Assembly: GCA_911728435.2 (NCBI GenBank)
Contig: OU452202.1
Location: 8,473,135-8,537,134, forward strand
Origin: Apoderus coryli
Taxonomy: Eukaryota; Arthropoda; Insecta; Coleoptera; Attelabidae
Direction: 5' to 3'
DNA length: 64,000 nt
Both the position numbers and the translations under genes were made by a program. This document shows, piece by piece, positions 55,827 to 64,000 of the stretch; within the stretch, counting starts at the first letter, position 1; each line of letters starts with the position of its first letter. Below the pieces are notes generated by a model, which ran no database searches, was not told the DNA's origin, and saw only the letters and a list, made by a program, of their open reading frames with translations.

Positions 55827-57182
55827 GGCAAGGACCTGAAGTTCCCTCAAAACTACAGGCCCATCAGTTTACTGAACGCCCTGTCCAGAATAGCAGAACG
55901 AATTATCCTCTGGCGACTTCGCGAGTTCTCGGATGAACTGGAAGTAATCCCCGACGAGCAGTTTGGGTTCAGATCCAATCACAACACGGAGTTGCAACTG
56001 TTAGGAGTCATTGAGCATGCAGCACAAGGACTAAACTGGAGCCAAGTCACGGGAATCGTATTTCTGGATGTGGCCCGAGCCTTCGACAGGGTCCCTGGAG
56101 GCCGGCGTGCCGCAGGGGTCTGTACTATCCCCCCATCTTTACCAGCGACATCCCAAGGACAGACCAGAACACCTTGGCACTCTACGCAGACGACACCGCC
56201 CTGATTGCCCGCAGTCGCAGTGCGGAATTGGTGACAAGATACCTGCAGCGAGCAGCGGACAACGTCACCGAATGGTGCACCAGGTGGAAGACCAAGATTA
56301 ATGCCGAGAAGAGCACCGCGCTCCTCATCAGAAGAAGATAAGTGCGCCCGACGACTTCTTCAATATCGAGGGTACTGACATACAATGGCAAGACACTGCG
56401 AAGTACCTGGGGGTAACTTTGGACAGATCCCTGTCATGGAGACCGCACATCGAGAAGAGCATCGCGAATGTCAAAGGCATCATTTCGAAGCTCTACCCGA
56501 TGATCTGCAGAAGGAGCAAGATGCCCTTGCAGGTCAAGCTCCAAATGGTTAAGGCAGTCGTGCGACCTGCCTTGACCTATGCCAGTTCAGCATGGGGATA
56601 CGCGGCACCATCGTACCTGAAACGATTGGAGGCCACGGAGAACAAGGCAAGAAGGATGGCAGTGGGTGCACCCTGGTTTGTGTCAAACGCACAGATCCGA
56701 AGGGACCTCAAACTCGACGCCCTCAGGAACGTCATGAGGTTGAGAGTCCAGAAGGTCTTTGCAATGGCAGAGACCCATACAAACCCACTGATTCGCGAAG
56801 CAGTCAACTACAACGTAGAAGACGGTGCCAGGCGGTACCGGAGACCGAGGAGTTAACTCTGACGAAGGAATCCACAGGACTAGGACACCAATTAATATTG
56901 TTTCTTTCAGGTCAGGTATACTCATCTAAATGTATGTTTCAGAGTGTTTTCTAGACTCCACCAACAGAGGACAACAGCAACAGACGACAATCAACATCAG
57001 AAGACAACAGCAACAGAGGACAATCAAGTGAGGACATGGAAAAGGGACGGTTCCCGAGCCATACTACAAAGATAAGGCAGAGTTTTAGTTTGGGTTAGAG
57101 TCCCACACTACCTAGAGAAGTGGTAAGGAACTCCCTAGGTGTCATGCTGATTTCTCAGCCTTGGCGTAATCGAAAAAAAAAA
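55827..57182 (+). mobile_element. Jockey-type LINE inserted in the hAT transposase
   Basis: Flanked by the 11-mer tcgtggatatg at 55816-55826 and 57183-57193, with a poly(A) of ten at 57173-57182. The 1356-bp copy is 5'-truncated and has a further deletion inside the RT. It is clearly richer in G and C than the hAT around it, so it came from an element with different base usage. Confidence 0.92.
55830..56856 (+). pseudogene. Jockey-type reverse transcriptase with internal deletion
   Basis: Starts at GKDLKFPQNYRPISLLNALS (RT motif 0/1), then IPDEQFGFRSNHNTELQLLG, GIVFLDVARAFDRVP (first catalytic Asp). Here about 60 residues are lost, and EAGVPQGSVLSP follows in another frame, then TLALYADDTALIARSRSAEL (catalytic YADD intact), WCTRWKTKINAEKSTALLIR, a stop, and KYLGVTLDRSLSWRPHIEKS, VVRPALTYASSAWGYAAPSY and ATENKARRMAVGAPWFVSNA to TAA at 56854-56856. 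Two frame changes and one stop are visible. Non-functional. Confidence 0.85.
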
Positions 57183-57665
57183 TCGTGGATATGTGGATGC
57201 GAGGCGACAAATAAATTGTACGTTTTCCGTGTTAACGATTTGAAACATTTGGACGCAAAGGTAAAATCGCATTATATTTCACGAAAACATTTGGAAAATG
57301 GTCTAGAACGTAACATGTTGGGGAAGACAGACATTCGATCTCAACTCAGTAGTGTACATCGGGATTTTATTAAAAAGCACAACAAAACTGTTGACAGCAA
57401 TCATTATATACTGTATAAGTTAATTAACTGCATAAAATCCTGTGGGACATTTGAACTAGTAGTAATAAACGTAAGGGACGATTTTCTGAAACACAGTGGG
57501 GCTGTGCCTCTGTTACAAATGTTATTTAGTGAATATGTGGAATTGCTGACTGTTTTGTGTACTTTCCCTATGACGACTGTAGAAAGCGAAAGATGTTTCT
57601 CTACCCTCAAACGGATCAAAACATTTTTAAGAAACACTATGGGCCACGAAAGGTTGTGCGCGTAA
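57183..57665 (+). pseudogene. hAT transposase, C-terminal part with catalytic core deleted
   Basis: Open for 160 codons. It reads NDLKHLDAKVKSHYISRKHL (zinc-finger end), MLGKTDIRSQLSSVHRDFIK, LINCIKSCGTFELV, then jumps to a C-terminal segment LLTVLCTFPMTTVESERCFS and TLKRIKTFLRNTMGHERL, the hAT dimerisation region. Full hAT transposases of this type are about 600-800 residues, so the RNase H-like core with its DDE residues has been deleted. The element is an internally deleted derivative. Confidence 0.8.
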
Positions 57666-58724
57666 GCAAAGCTATCTATTCAAAAAAAACTTGTGAAGTC
57701 CATTTCAAATTTTAATGATCAAGTCATCAACCACTTTACTGTTCAGAAATCTAGGAGGATGGACTTCACTTTCAAACAGTTTTAATGGTCATGGTGATTT
57801 TAGCAAAATGTTATTATCTACCTACTCTACCTATTTAAAAAAAAAAACGTATCATTTTAATTCTTTATTTTGGGTGTTATTGCCTTATTTCCACCTTGTT
57901 GTGCCCCACCTCTTTCAGACCTCACGAGCCGCCGTTGGGGATAATATTATATATTTGTATATGCTAATAGTTCCTATTTAGTTTTTTAACTTTTGTACGT
58001 GTTTTTCGATTAGGGTCAGGGGTTTCGATAAGATTTAAGACCGTACTTGTTTTATCTTATGTATTTTTTATGTTTGTGTTTTTATTTTGTAGTTTTTAGG
58101 TGTATTAACAGTTGTTTTTTTCTAAAGTCAGTAGTTTCTGAGAAAAGTTACTGGTTACTGCTCCTAATTAAGTGCCCACCCTGTGCACACAAAACAAATA
58201 AATTTAAATACTCTCAATCTTGTTGTTAATATGCGAAAAAAACTAACCCGACGCATATTAGATTAATATAAGAATAAGCCTTATGGAACTGCAGGATGTG
58301 ATTCAAATATAGACCTCTGAGATATAAAAAATCACGTTGATTCTTTCTTTTACCTCACATTGATTTTCATACAAGCTTTCACTCAAAATCAACCTAAGGT
58401 TAAAAAATGTCTATGAATGTAATATTACTTCAATACGGTATCAAACATATATATTTGTTATGTGGTTATGCTTTCTAAAAATTAATTAATCATAACACTC
58501 TAATACATGAACAACTAATAAATGATTTTATAATTAAAAAAATAGAACAAAAACCATTTATAACACAGATATAAAAATACACAATTTTCAACTATTCTTT
58601 TCAATTTACTAATTGGATTTTTGTTCCATTTCAAAGTCTACTCAACATCCAGTTATTTCTAAACACCAACTAATTGTTTGACATCAATTTACATCGATCG
58701 AACCTGCAAACATCATTTTCCGAT

Positions 58725-58889
58725 TGCACTGTAGATCTTCCAGATCTGCTAAATCGACGAACAGTTCTGAAGGATGGAAGCCAACCAAGTCGAGCTAATG
58801 AGCCAACGTGGCGCTTTTCTGGTGCCATATACCTGTTCAAATCTGTTGTGGATTTTATCCAACCACTTCTAGCTAGTGATCCTAAATAA
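58725..58889 (+). CDS. Possible terminal exon, unassigned
   Basis: A GC-richer segment after the acceptor-like attgcactgtag (to 58733) or an earlier one. The frame reads DLPDLLNRRTVLKDGSQPSR, ANEPTWRFSGAIYLFKSVVD and FIQPLLASDPK, then TAA at 58887-58889, followed at once by aataaa. Balanced amino-acid use, an amphipathic/hydrophobic stretch near the end and the adjacent polyadenylation signal look like the end of a real small membrane-associated protein. No family is recognised with confidence. Confidence 0.3.
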   Translation, partial: CTVDLPDLLNRRTVLKDGSQPSRANEPTWRFSGAIYLFKSVVDFIQPLLASDPK

Positions 58890-59017
58890 ATTAATATTAC
58901 CTATGGATTATTTAGTGGAGTAAATATGATATACAATAGACTTATATTGAAAATTTTTTATTTACTTTTCAAAAAATAATCCATGACGAGGAGTGAAAAT
59001 GTTTGAAATGGAAATAC

Positions 59018-59053
59018 GTCTACTCCACAATATAAATATATTGTGGAGTAGAC
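59018..59053. repeat. Perfect 17-bp hairpin
   Basis: gtctactccacaatata, a 2-base loop, then tatattgtggagtagac. It may be the centre of a small foldback. Confidence 0.85.
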
Positions 59054-59269
59054 TTATTTTCATTTCATAATATTTAATTGTATTACTTATTATTTGCGTA
59101 CCTATTATTTTTTTATAAATAATAATTATAGTGGTTTCCTATACTTAGAGGAAACTAGACCTGAAATTATCGTTAAAATAAAATACTAATGAATTTATTA
59201 GTAAACGTAATTAATTAATAATTTAAATAGTAGTTAATGCCTGGAGACTTTGGTATTTCTTGAGCAGCA

Positions 59270-59480
59270 GTTTTAATATTAGTCTTATGATTTTCGGTTG
59301 CTGCTGGTGTTTCGTATACTAGAGGATATAGATAAAAGTCCAGCTATGTTAGATCAGGCGAACGAGGTGACCAGCTTAAAGGATCTACCTTTCCTCGACA
59401 TTATTGATGAAATGGTCGTTAACGTGGGTTGCAAAATGTGGAGCTGCGCGATAGTGTTGAAGCAGACATTTGTTCTCTAA
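59270..59480 (-). pseudogene. IS630-Tc1-mariner transposase catalytic-end fragment
   Basis: On the minus strand: LQHYRAAPHFATHVNDHFIN (the QDGAPPHFATHVR box with the catalytic Asp changed to Tyr), then in another frame WSPRSPDLT-stop-LDFYLY and LVYETPAATEN. This is the segment around the second and third catalytic Asp of an insect transposase. Frameshift and stop are visible. Confidence 0.65.
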
Positions 59481-59989
59481 TGTTTAACTAGTGATTTTTT
59501 GCAAAGTTTCTCGCAAAAATCTTAAATAAAACGGACCAGTGAGTCGTTGTTATAAAATGTGAGGTCTAAAACGTTTACGTTAAATTTCTGATGATGTCCA
59601 CATTTTAGTTTGTACCCAAGATATTCGCAATTCCTCTGGAAGTTAATATTAGATTTTCTTCATATTTTTAAAGAACGGTTTGTTAGGTTTAAACGTTTTG
59701 ATGCTCCTCAATCCGTTTTCAGATATCGCAAACACAAGATAGGATGGAACTAGTCGATTACAAAACGTTGTCCATAACGGCAGAGAGCTTCATGAAAAGT
59801 TAGGGTCAACTGGGCGATCTCTAAATAACCTAGGAGACCTAATCACTTCCTCAATCTACTTTCTACTCTGGATACCTTATACAGCGCAATGAGTATCTAA
59901 ATAATTAACAGATTTTAGTGTCAATGGTGGTCAATTCTGTTAAGCCGGAAATTTAAATATCAAAGTTACTTCCAGCAACTTGTAGTGGT
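59481..59989. other. Flank between transposase remnants
   Basis: No gene recognised. It may be non-coding parts of either decayed element. Confidence 0.3.
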
Positions 59990-60700
59990 GTTTATTTTTA
60001 ACATATTCTAGTAGAACCAAAATTTTGTAGACTAGGTCTTTCATCCATGACCAAATCGAAAAATCCTAAGGATTTAAGTAGGGGCTTCTAGGAGGCCAAT
60101 CAAATTCACTCCCTCTACCAATCCAATGAATGAAGGAAAGATGTCTAAATATTTACCCACCGACCGAGTAAAATGTGCGTCTTGCATAAACCACATATTT
60201 TCGGTAAATAAAGGTAAAGTGATACTTCTTCAAGCAACTCCCATAAATTGTGTTGAAGAAAATTCAAATACTGTGGGCCGGTTAGAGGGGGTGAAGTTGA
60301 AAAGGTCGAACAAAATAATTTGAAATGCCACCGCAGCATACATTACTTTAAATTCATGCTGGAAATGTTTTTCCTTTACGGCATGAGGGTCTTTTGACTT
60401 CCAGAAATTGTTGTTTCGCTAGTTGAAAAATCCACGGCGTGTAAACGTTGCCTCATCAGTGAAGAGGATATTCTCTAAAAAAATAGGCTTCATATTTTGC
60501 TGTTCTTCCAAGAACTCACTGAACCGTAAGCGGGTGAGAGGAGAATCTTGCGGCAATAAATTCTCAACTGGGGTATACTGATCCGGATGGAGCTTCTCTT
60601 TGTTTAAAATTGTCCAAATCGCTGAATAGCTTATGCCCATCTCCGCACGTAAACGACGTTGTAAATTTTCAAGATAATTATAATGATTGTTTAACAAAAC
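59990..60700 (-). pseudogene. IS630-Tc1-mariner transposase remnant
   Basis: The minus-strand order is ENLQRRLRAEMGISYSAIWT and ILNKEKLHPDQYTPVENLLP (HTH end and linker), LRFSEFLEEQQ, FLENILFTDEATFTRRGFFN (first catalytic Asp), a stop at 60419, then decayed sequence with IGRGSEFDWPPRSPYLNP and DFSIWSWMKDLVY near 60040-60110 (third catalytic region, Asp of SPDL changed). The middle box is not intact. Dead copy, truncated at the right by the 2.7-kb element inserted at 60738. Confidence 0.7.
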
Positions 60701-61335
60701 CTGTAACGGTCATTATTCCCTTGTAATTAATTTCATACCCAACTAGCAATTCGACATTCTTAAAGAACTAATATATTTTATAATTATTTTATTGCCGCTT
60801 AGTAAAAACTTTTTTGTTTTTTAAAGGTTCGTTTGGTGATAAAACTGCTGTGTTAAACTTTTCTGTGAGAAAAACTGTTTTAAGAACGTTTTTACAGCAA
60901 AATAATAAAATAGTTATAAAATATGATATCGTAACAGTTTTATAAACGTTTATAAAATATTTTTTATAGGACGAATTTGTTCCGAATGATAATTGGTTTT
61001 AAAAGCATTTTGTAAAAGTACTAGTCTGGATTAACTTGTTCCTTTAAAAACAATTATAAAATTATTCTGTTAAAGTACGTTTCGTAATAATAAAATAGTT
61101 TTTTTATTGTCGTTATTAAGAGCGATTTGTTTGCTGTAGCAAATTTGTGCGCAAATTAATAATTACAAAATTGTTTTTTAGTTATTTTATTAAAAACAAT
61201 AAAAAAATAAATATGTTGCCAATGCAAATTTTATAAAATTAAAATGCTGTCATAAACATTACCTAGAATTAATATATAACATAGTCTTATTTATTTTCAA
61301 CTGATATTTATTGTTATATCATACACAGGTTTAAA

Positions 61336-61756
61336 ATGTCCAAACGAAAAGCAGTTGTGCATTTAATAGAAAATTAATTACAATATTATAAATTATCAAA
61401 GGGAAAACATTAGTGACTATAATAAAGAGTAGCAAACTGTAATGGAATCTAATCAAATTAATGACAATTTATAAGACATCAAATATTTTGAAGACTGATA
61501 AATTCTTAGGAGGAATTATTACTAGATGGTGAGCGGGTAGCCGAAATAGAGAATTGGTGATCAATATCATGCTTCAAGCACAAGTGAGCTAGAAAAAAAT
61601 GCAAAACTAAGAGAAAACATGCGAACATGGGCAGTATCAAATAATGTTCCGCATTTTTCCCAAAACAAGCTTTTTGCTATACTCAATAAACACATGCCAA
61701 ATTTTCTACCTCAAAATCCTCGAACTCTCTTAAAGACACTCAACAAACCGTTTTAA
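61336..61756 (+). pseudogene. Broken protein frame of the 2.7-kb element (copy B)
   Basis: Same layout and same stops as in copy A: MSKRKAVVHLIEN then TAA, EELLLDGERVAEIENW then TGA, and in the next frame the segment ending QNPRTLLKTLNKPF. The shared breaks show that both copies descend from an already defective element. Confidence 0.5.
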
Positions 61757-62496
61757 TAACGGCAGTTATAAGTTATAACATACATAACATAAACAAACGG
61801 CTCAATTTAGGTTATGTTTAAATTACTCCCATAAAAGCTAATAAGAGAGTAACTATAAAAGCATTTTGTTTTATAAGAATCCATCAAAAGCTTTTATAAA
61901 ACATATGTTAAAGTTTGTTTTGTAAAACTCTGTTTACTATTTTATTATTATTCCAATATTGAGACGATGCGACACACGGCGGCGACTCAGACAAGCATCA
62001 AAGTATCAAGCACGAATACTTCAAGTAGACAGGACTAGACTTGATTAATTTCTATACATTTTACCTTATATATTTTTTGCAGCACCTTTTAATTAAATTT
62101 TGATTTTTTAGAGCATTTATCTCCAAGCTTGTTTTAGTTTGTTTTACTATTAATTTATTTTAAATTAACGGCAAACGATTACTAAATACATAAAACTTCA
62201 AGAAAAATACTTGTAATTAGCTTCATTATTCATTATCAAGCTTAGTGAAATATATTTTTTTTACTCCATAACTGGTTTATAAAAAATTCTTCACGTTTAC
62301 ATAAAACATAGGTATCTATAGTACGACACAGTTCATATACGCTTTTAAATGGGCTATCCATATAAAAGTGTATCATTCTTAACTGTGTCGTACTATACCA
62401 ACTTATATTTTGGCTAGTATCCATATTATGATAGATATAAAAGAATCATATCATTCTTCTGCTATCAAAGGGGTTTCAGGTAATATTAATTTTATA

Positions 62497-62688
62497 TTAC
62501 ATTTTATTTGCACTTAAAATATTATGAGATTTATATTTTTTTAACGAATACGCCCCTGTATAAAACAATTCTGCAGTTATTTTGTAATAGCTATCTAAAG
62601 AGCATACTCGTCTGGGTTGAGATAATTTTGTTTTATAAGCATCGTATAAGGAAGAAGCCATTTTTGGTTTCTTTAAATTGTTAGCCAT
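62497..62688 (-). CDS. Small conserved ORF in the 2.7-kb element (copy B)
   Basis: 63 codons from an ATG in the context aacATGG. It differs from the copy A peptide by one residue (Tyr for His in the SLKK-x-KSHN segment). Function unknown and expression not shown. Confidence 0.3.
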   Translation of the reverse strand: MANNLKKPKMASSLYDAYKTKLSQPRRVCSLDSYYKITAELFYTGAYSLKKYKSHNILSANKM

Positions 62689-63437
62689 GTTGACCAAACT
62701 TTTAAAATTAATATTTTTTATAATTTGTAAAATTATCTTAGCTAATAAGGTATACAGAATCAGTCATTACATAATGAAGGATCTCCCAAAAGATTATTTT
62801 CAACAATAAGTGACAATAAAAAAAAATTTTTATATAATTTATAAAATCTAAATTCATTAATTTACATAATTCGCGAGGCGCATTAAAATTTTAGTAATAA
62901 TATACAATATATTTAACAGTAAATTTTGTTTCGCAGCCAAATCTGCTCATGGATGAATTTTATCTGACTTATTTTATTATTCATTATTGGGTAGGTATTA
63001 TAGCGTTTTATATTATTTTTACCTCCATGATTGTTCAGATTTTATTAATGTGTACCAACAACAATGCATAATAATTATAAAATAATTTTGTGTAAAAAGG
63101 TATTTTAAAAAACGTTTATATCCTTTAACAGTTTTATAGTAGTTCTACAAATATGTCGTTTTGTTCTAGTAACAGAGCTATAATAAAACTGTTTTATAAC
63201 AGTTTTATTTGATTTTTATTAGATATTTATAAACGTTCTAAAAACTATTGTATAATAGCAACAAGCAACATTTATAGAACCGTTAACGAGTCGATTTGTT
63301 TTATAAATCTGCGCCTTTTTCGTGTTTATAAGGCGCGTAAGAACGTTGTGAAAATGTTTATAAAACAATCGGTGTTTTATAAAATATATTTTATAAACGT
63401 TCTTACAGCAATTAAAAAAGTTAAATTGTTAGTTGGG

Positions 63438-64000
63438 TAATAATTGCTGCTGTCTTATTGTTTTTAAATGTTGAGTCCGTGCGCATCCAAAGTGCCAGTA
63501 GGTATACGGTAAATGTGATGGTTCTGAAATAATTTCTATTTAGTTATGCCTAATTGTTCCGCCTATGGATAGTTTTCGAATCAACTGAATACCACGATAG
63601 GAGAACGAATGGGTGCGGGTGAAAACGACAGATAGATTTGCAAAGGGTTTGAAGAAGTACATGTGCTCTTTTAATTTGAAATAAAACGAAGTACATAAAA
63701 AACAGTAATTATTTCTTTTCAAAGTTTAAAACACAGTTTATTGTAAAGTGGACCCACAACCACCTAAAGTATTACAAAATAGTTCGTCCATGGTCTAGTG
63801 GAGTTGTAAATTTGTGTTTTAGCGTACTCCTGGCCAAACGGGATCCTGGTTACCAGTTACGAGGAACCATACCTTGTATGGCTGGTGCCCTGGCCTGTTG
63901 GGAAAAACTATCACATTTTTATTCATTCAGAATAATTTTGTAATCCACGACCTACTACTCTGAAGACTATCATAGCAGCCAAGGCATTTCATAATTAGAA
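63438..64000. other. Intergenic DNA with a tRNA-like A-box
   Basis: No protein gene recognised. At 63790-63810 the sequence ccatggtctagtggagttg contains a good polymerase III A box (tggtctagtgg). A B box downstream is weak (ggttaccagttacg near 63849). It may be the head of a tRNA-derived SINE. Confidence 0.3.

Larger units (their letters stand above)
53716..57937 (+). mobile_element. hAT transposon (TTF/ZMYM-type), non-autonomous, with nested insertions
   Basis: The left terminus is cagtggcggttggttcataa and the right terminus, inverted, is caacggcggctcgtgag. Both are flanked by the 8-mer gggataat (53708-53715 and 57938-57945), an exact hAT-length target duplication. Native sequence is 53716-53747, 55192-55826 and 57183-57937. 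The remainder is a P-like element and a Jockey-type LINE. The transposase is represented by its N-terminal zinc-finger region and C-terminal dimerisation region only. Confidence 0.88.
57946..59269. other. AT-rich intergenic DNA
   Basis: Mostly AT-rich without recognisable genes apart from the exon-like stretch at 58725-58889 and the hairpin at 59018-59053. Confidence 0.4.
60738..63437. mobile_element. 2.7-kb DNA element, copy B
   Basis: The same termini as copy A, flanked by a TA dinucleotide on both sides. It is 2700 bp against 2665 bp for copy A. The main difference is an intact palindrome at about 62317-62397 (tagtacgacacagtt ... aactgtgtcgtacta with an inner stem), which copy A has partly lost. 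Otherwise only scattered substitutions are seen. It inserted next to the transposase remnant that ends near 60700. Confidence 0.75.

Noticed and set aside
56182..56954. Additional frames on both strands within the Jockey-type insert
   Set aside because: They follow from the high GC content of the insert; only the frames carrying RT motifs are meaningful.
1..64000. CRISPR arrays, bacterial operons, rRNA genes, integrated viral genomes
   Set aside because: No regularly spaced repeats, no ribosome-binding-site-led gene strings, no rRNA-like blocks and no viral protein signatures were seen; the window reads as insect nuclear DNA.

Overview
The window reads as AT-rich insect nuclear DNA, probably from a beetle; the beetle assignment is inferred from the style of the mobile elements and is not proven. 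One host gene is recognised with confidence. It is the 3' part of a Pax3/7-class homeobox gene on the + strand, best matching gooseberry-neuro, with three coding exons at 38487-38680, 38861-39154 and 42631-42846. The paired-domain exons are not visible and should lie upstream of the window or beyond a very long intron. Three other short stretches (47147-47300 minus, 48522-48725 plus, 58725-58889 plus) look exon-like but are unassigned.

Nearly everything else is transposable-element sequence, mostly decayed. 1-8 kb: a repeat-type ORF cut by the window edge and two broken non-LTR reverse transcriptases. 8-26 kb: palindromic MITE-like repeats, transposase N-terminal remnants, two LINEs joined tail to tail near 16.39 kb, a 384-bp foldback carrying a hammerhead-ribozyme-like motif, a possible solo LTR and a LINE with its middle deleted. 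27-30 kb: an internally deleted transposon with long inverted repeats, a pogo/Tigger tail and another LINE end. 30.4-33.1 kb and 60.7-63.4 kb: two nearly identical copies of a 2.7-kb DNA element with short inverted termini and 2-bp target duplications. 35.0-37.1 kb: an intact-looking IS630-Tc1-mariner element of DD41D type, with 340-bp inverted repeats that look identical by eye, inserted into the 3' UTR of a LINE that itself lies just upstream of the homeodomain exon.

40-45 kb holds foldbacks in the gsb-n intron and, downstream of the gene, a mariner-type MITE with a piggyBac-type MITE inside it. 45.9-52.8 kb holds two more LINE ends and a 0.9-kb mariner-type MITE. 53.7-57.9 kb is a layered nest: a hAT element (8-bp duplication) contains a P-like/THAP element (8-bp duplication), which contains a LINE tail, and separately contains a Jockey-type LINE (11-bp duplication). 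59.2-60.7 kb has two more transposase remnants.

The genes do not form a functional unit. The window shows a developmental regulator whose introns and flanks have been repeatedly invaded. The items most worth following up are the young DD41D element, the twin 2.7-kb elements, the hAT/P/LINE nest and the recurring hammerhead-like core in foldback repeats.
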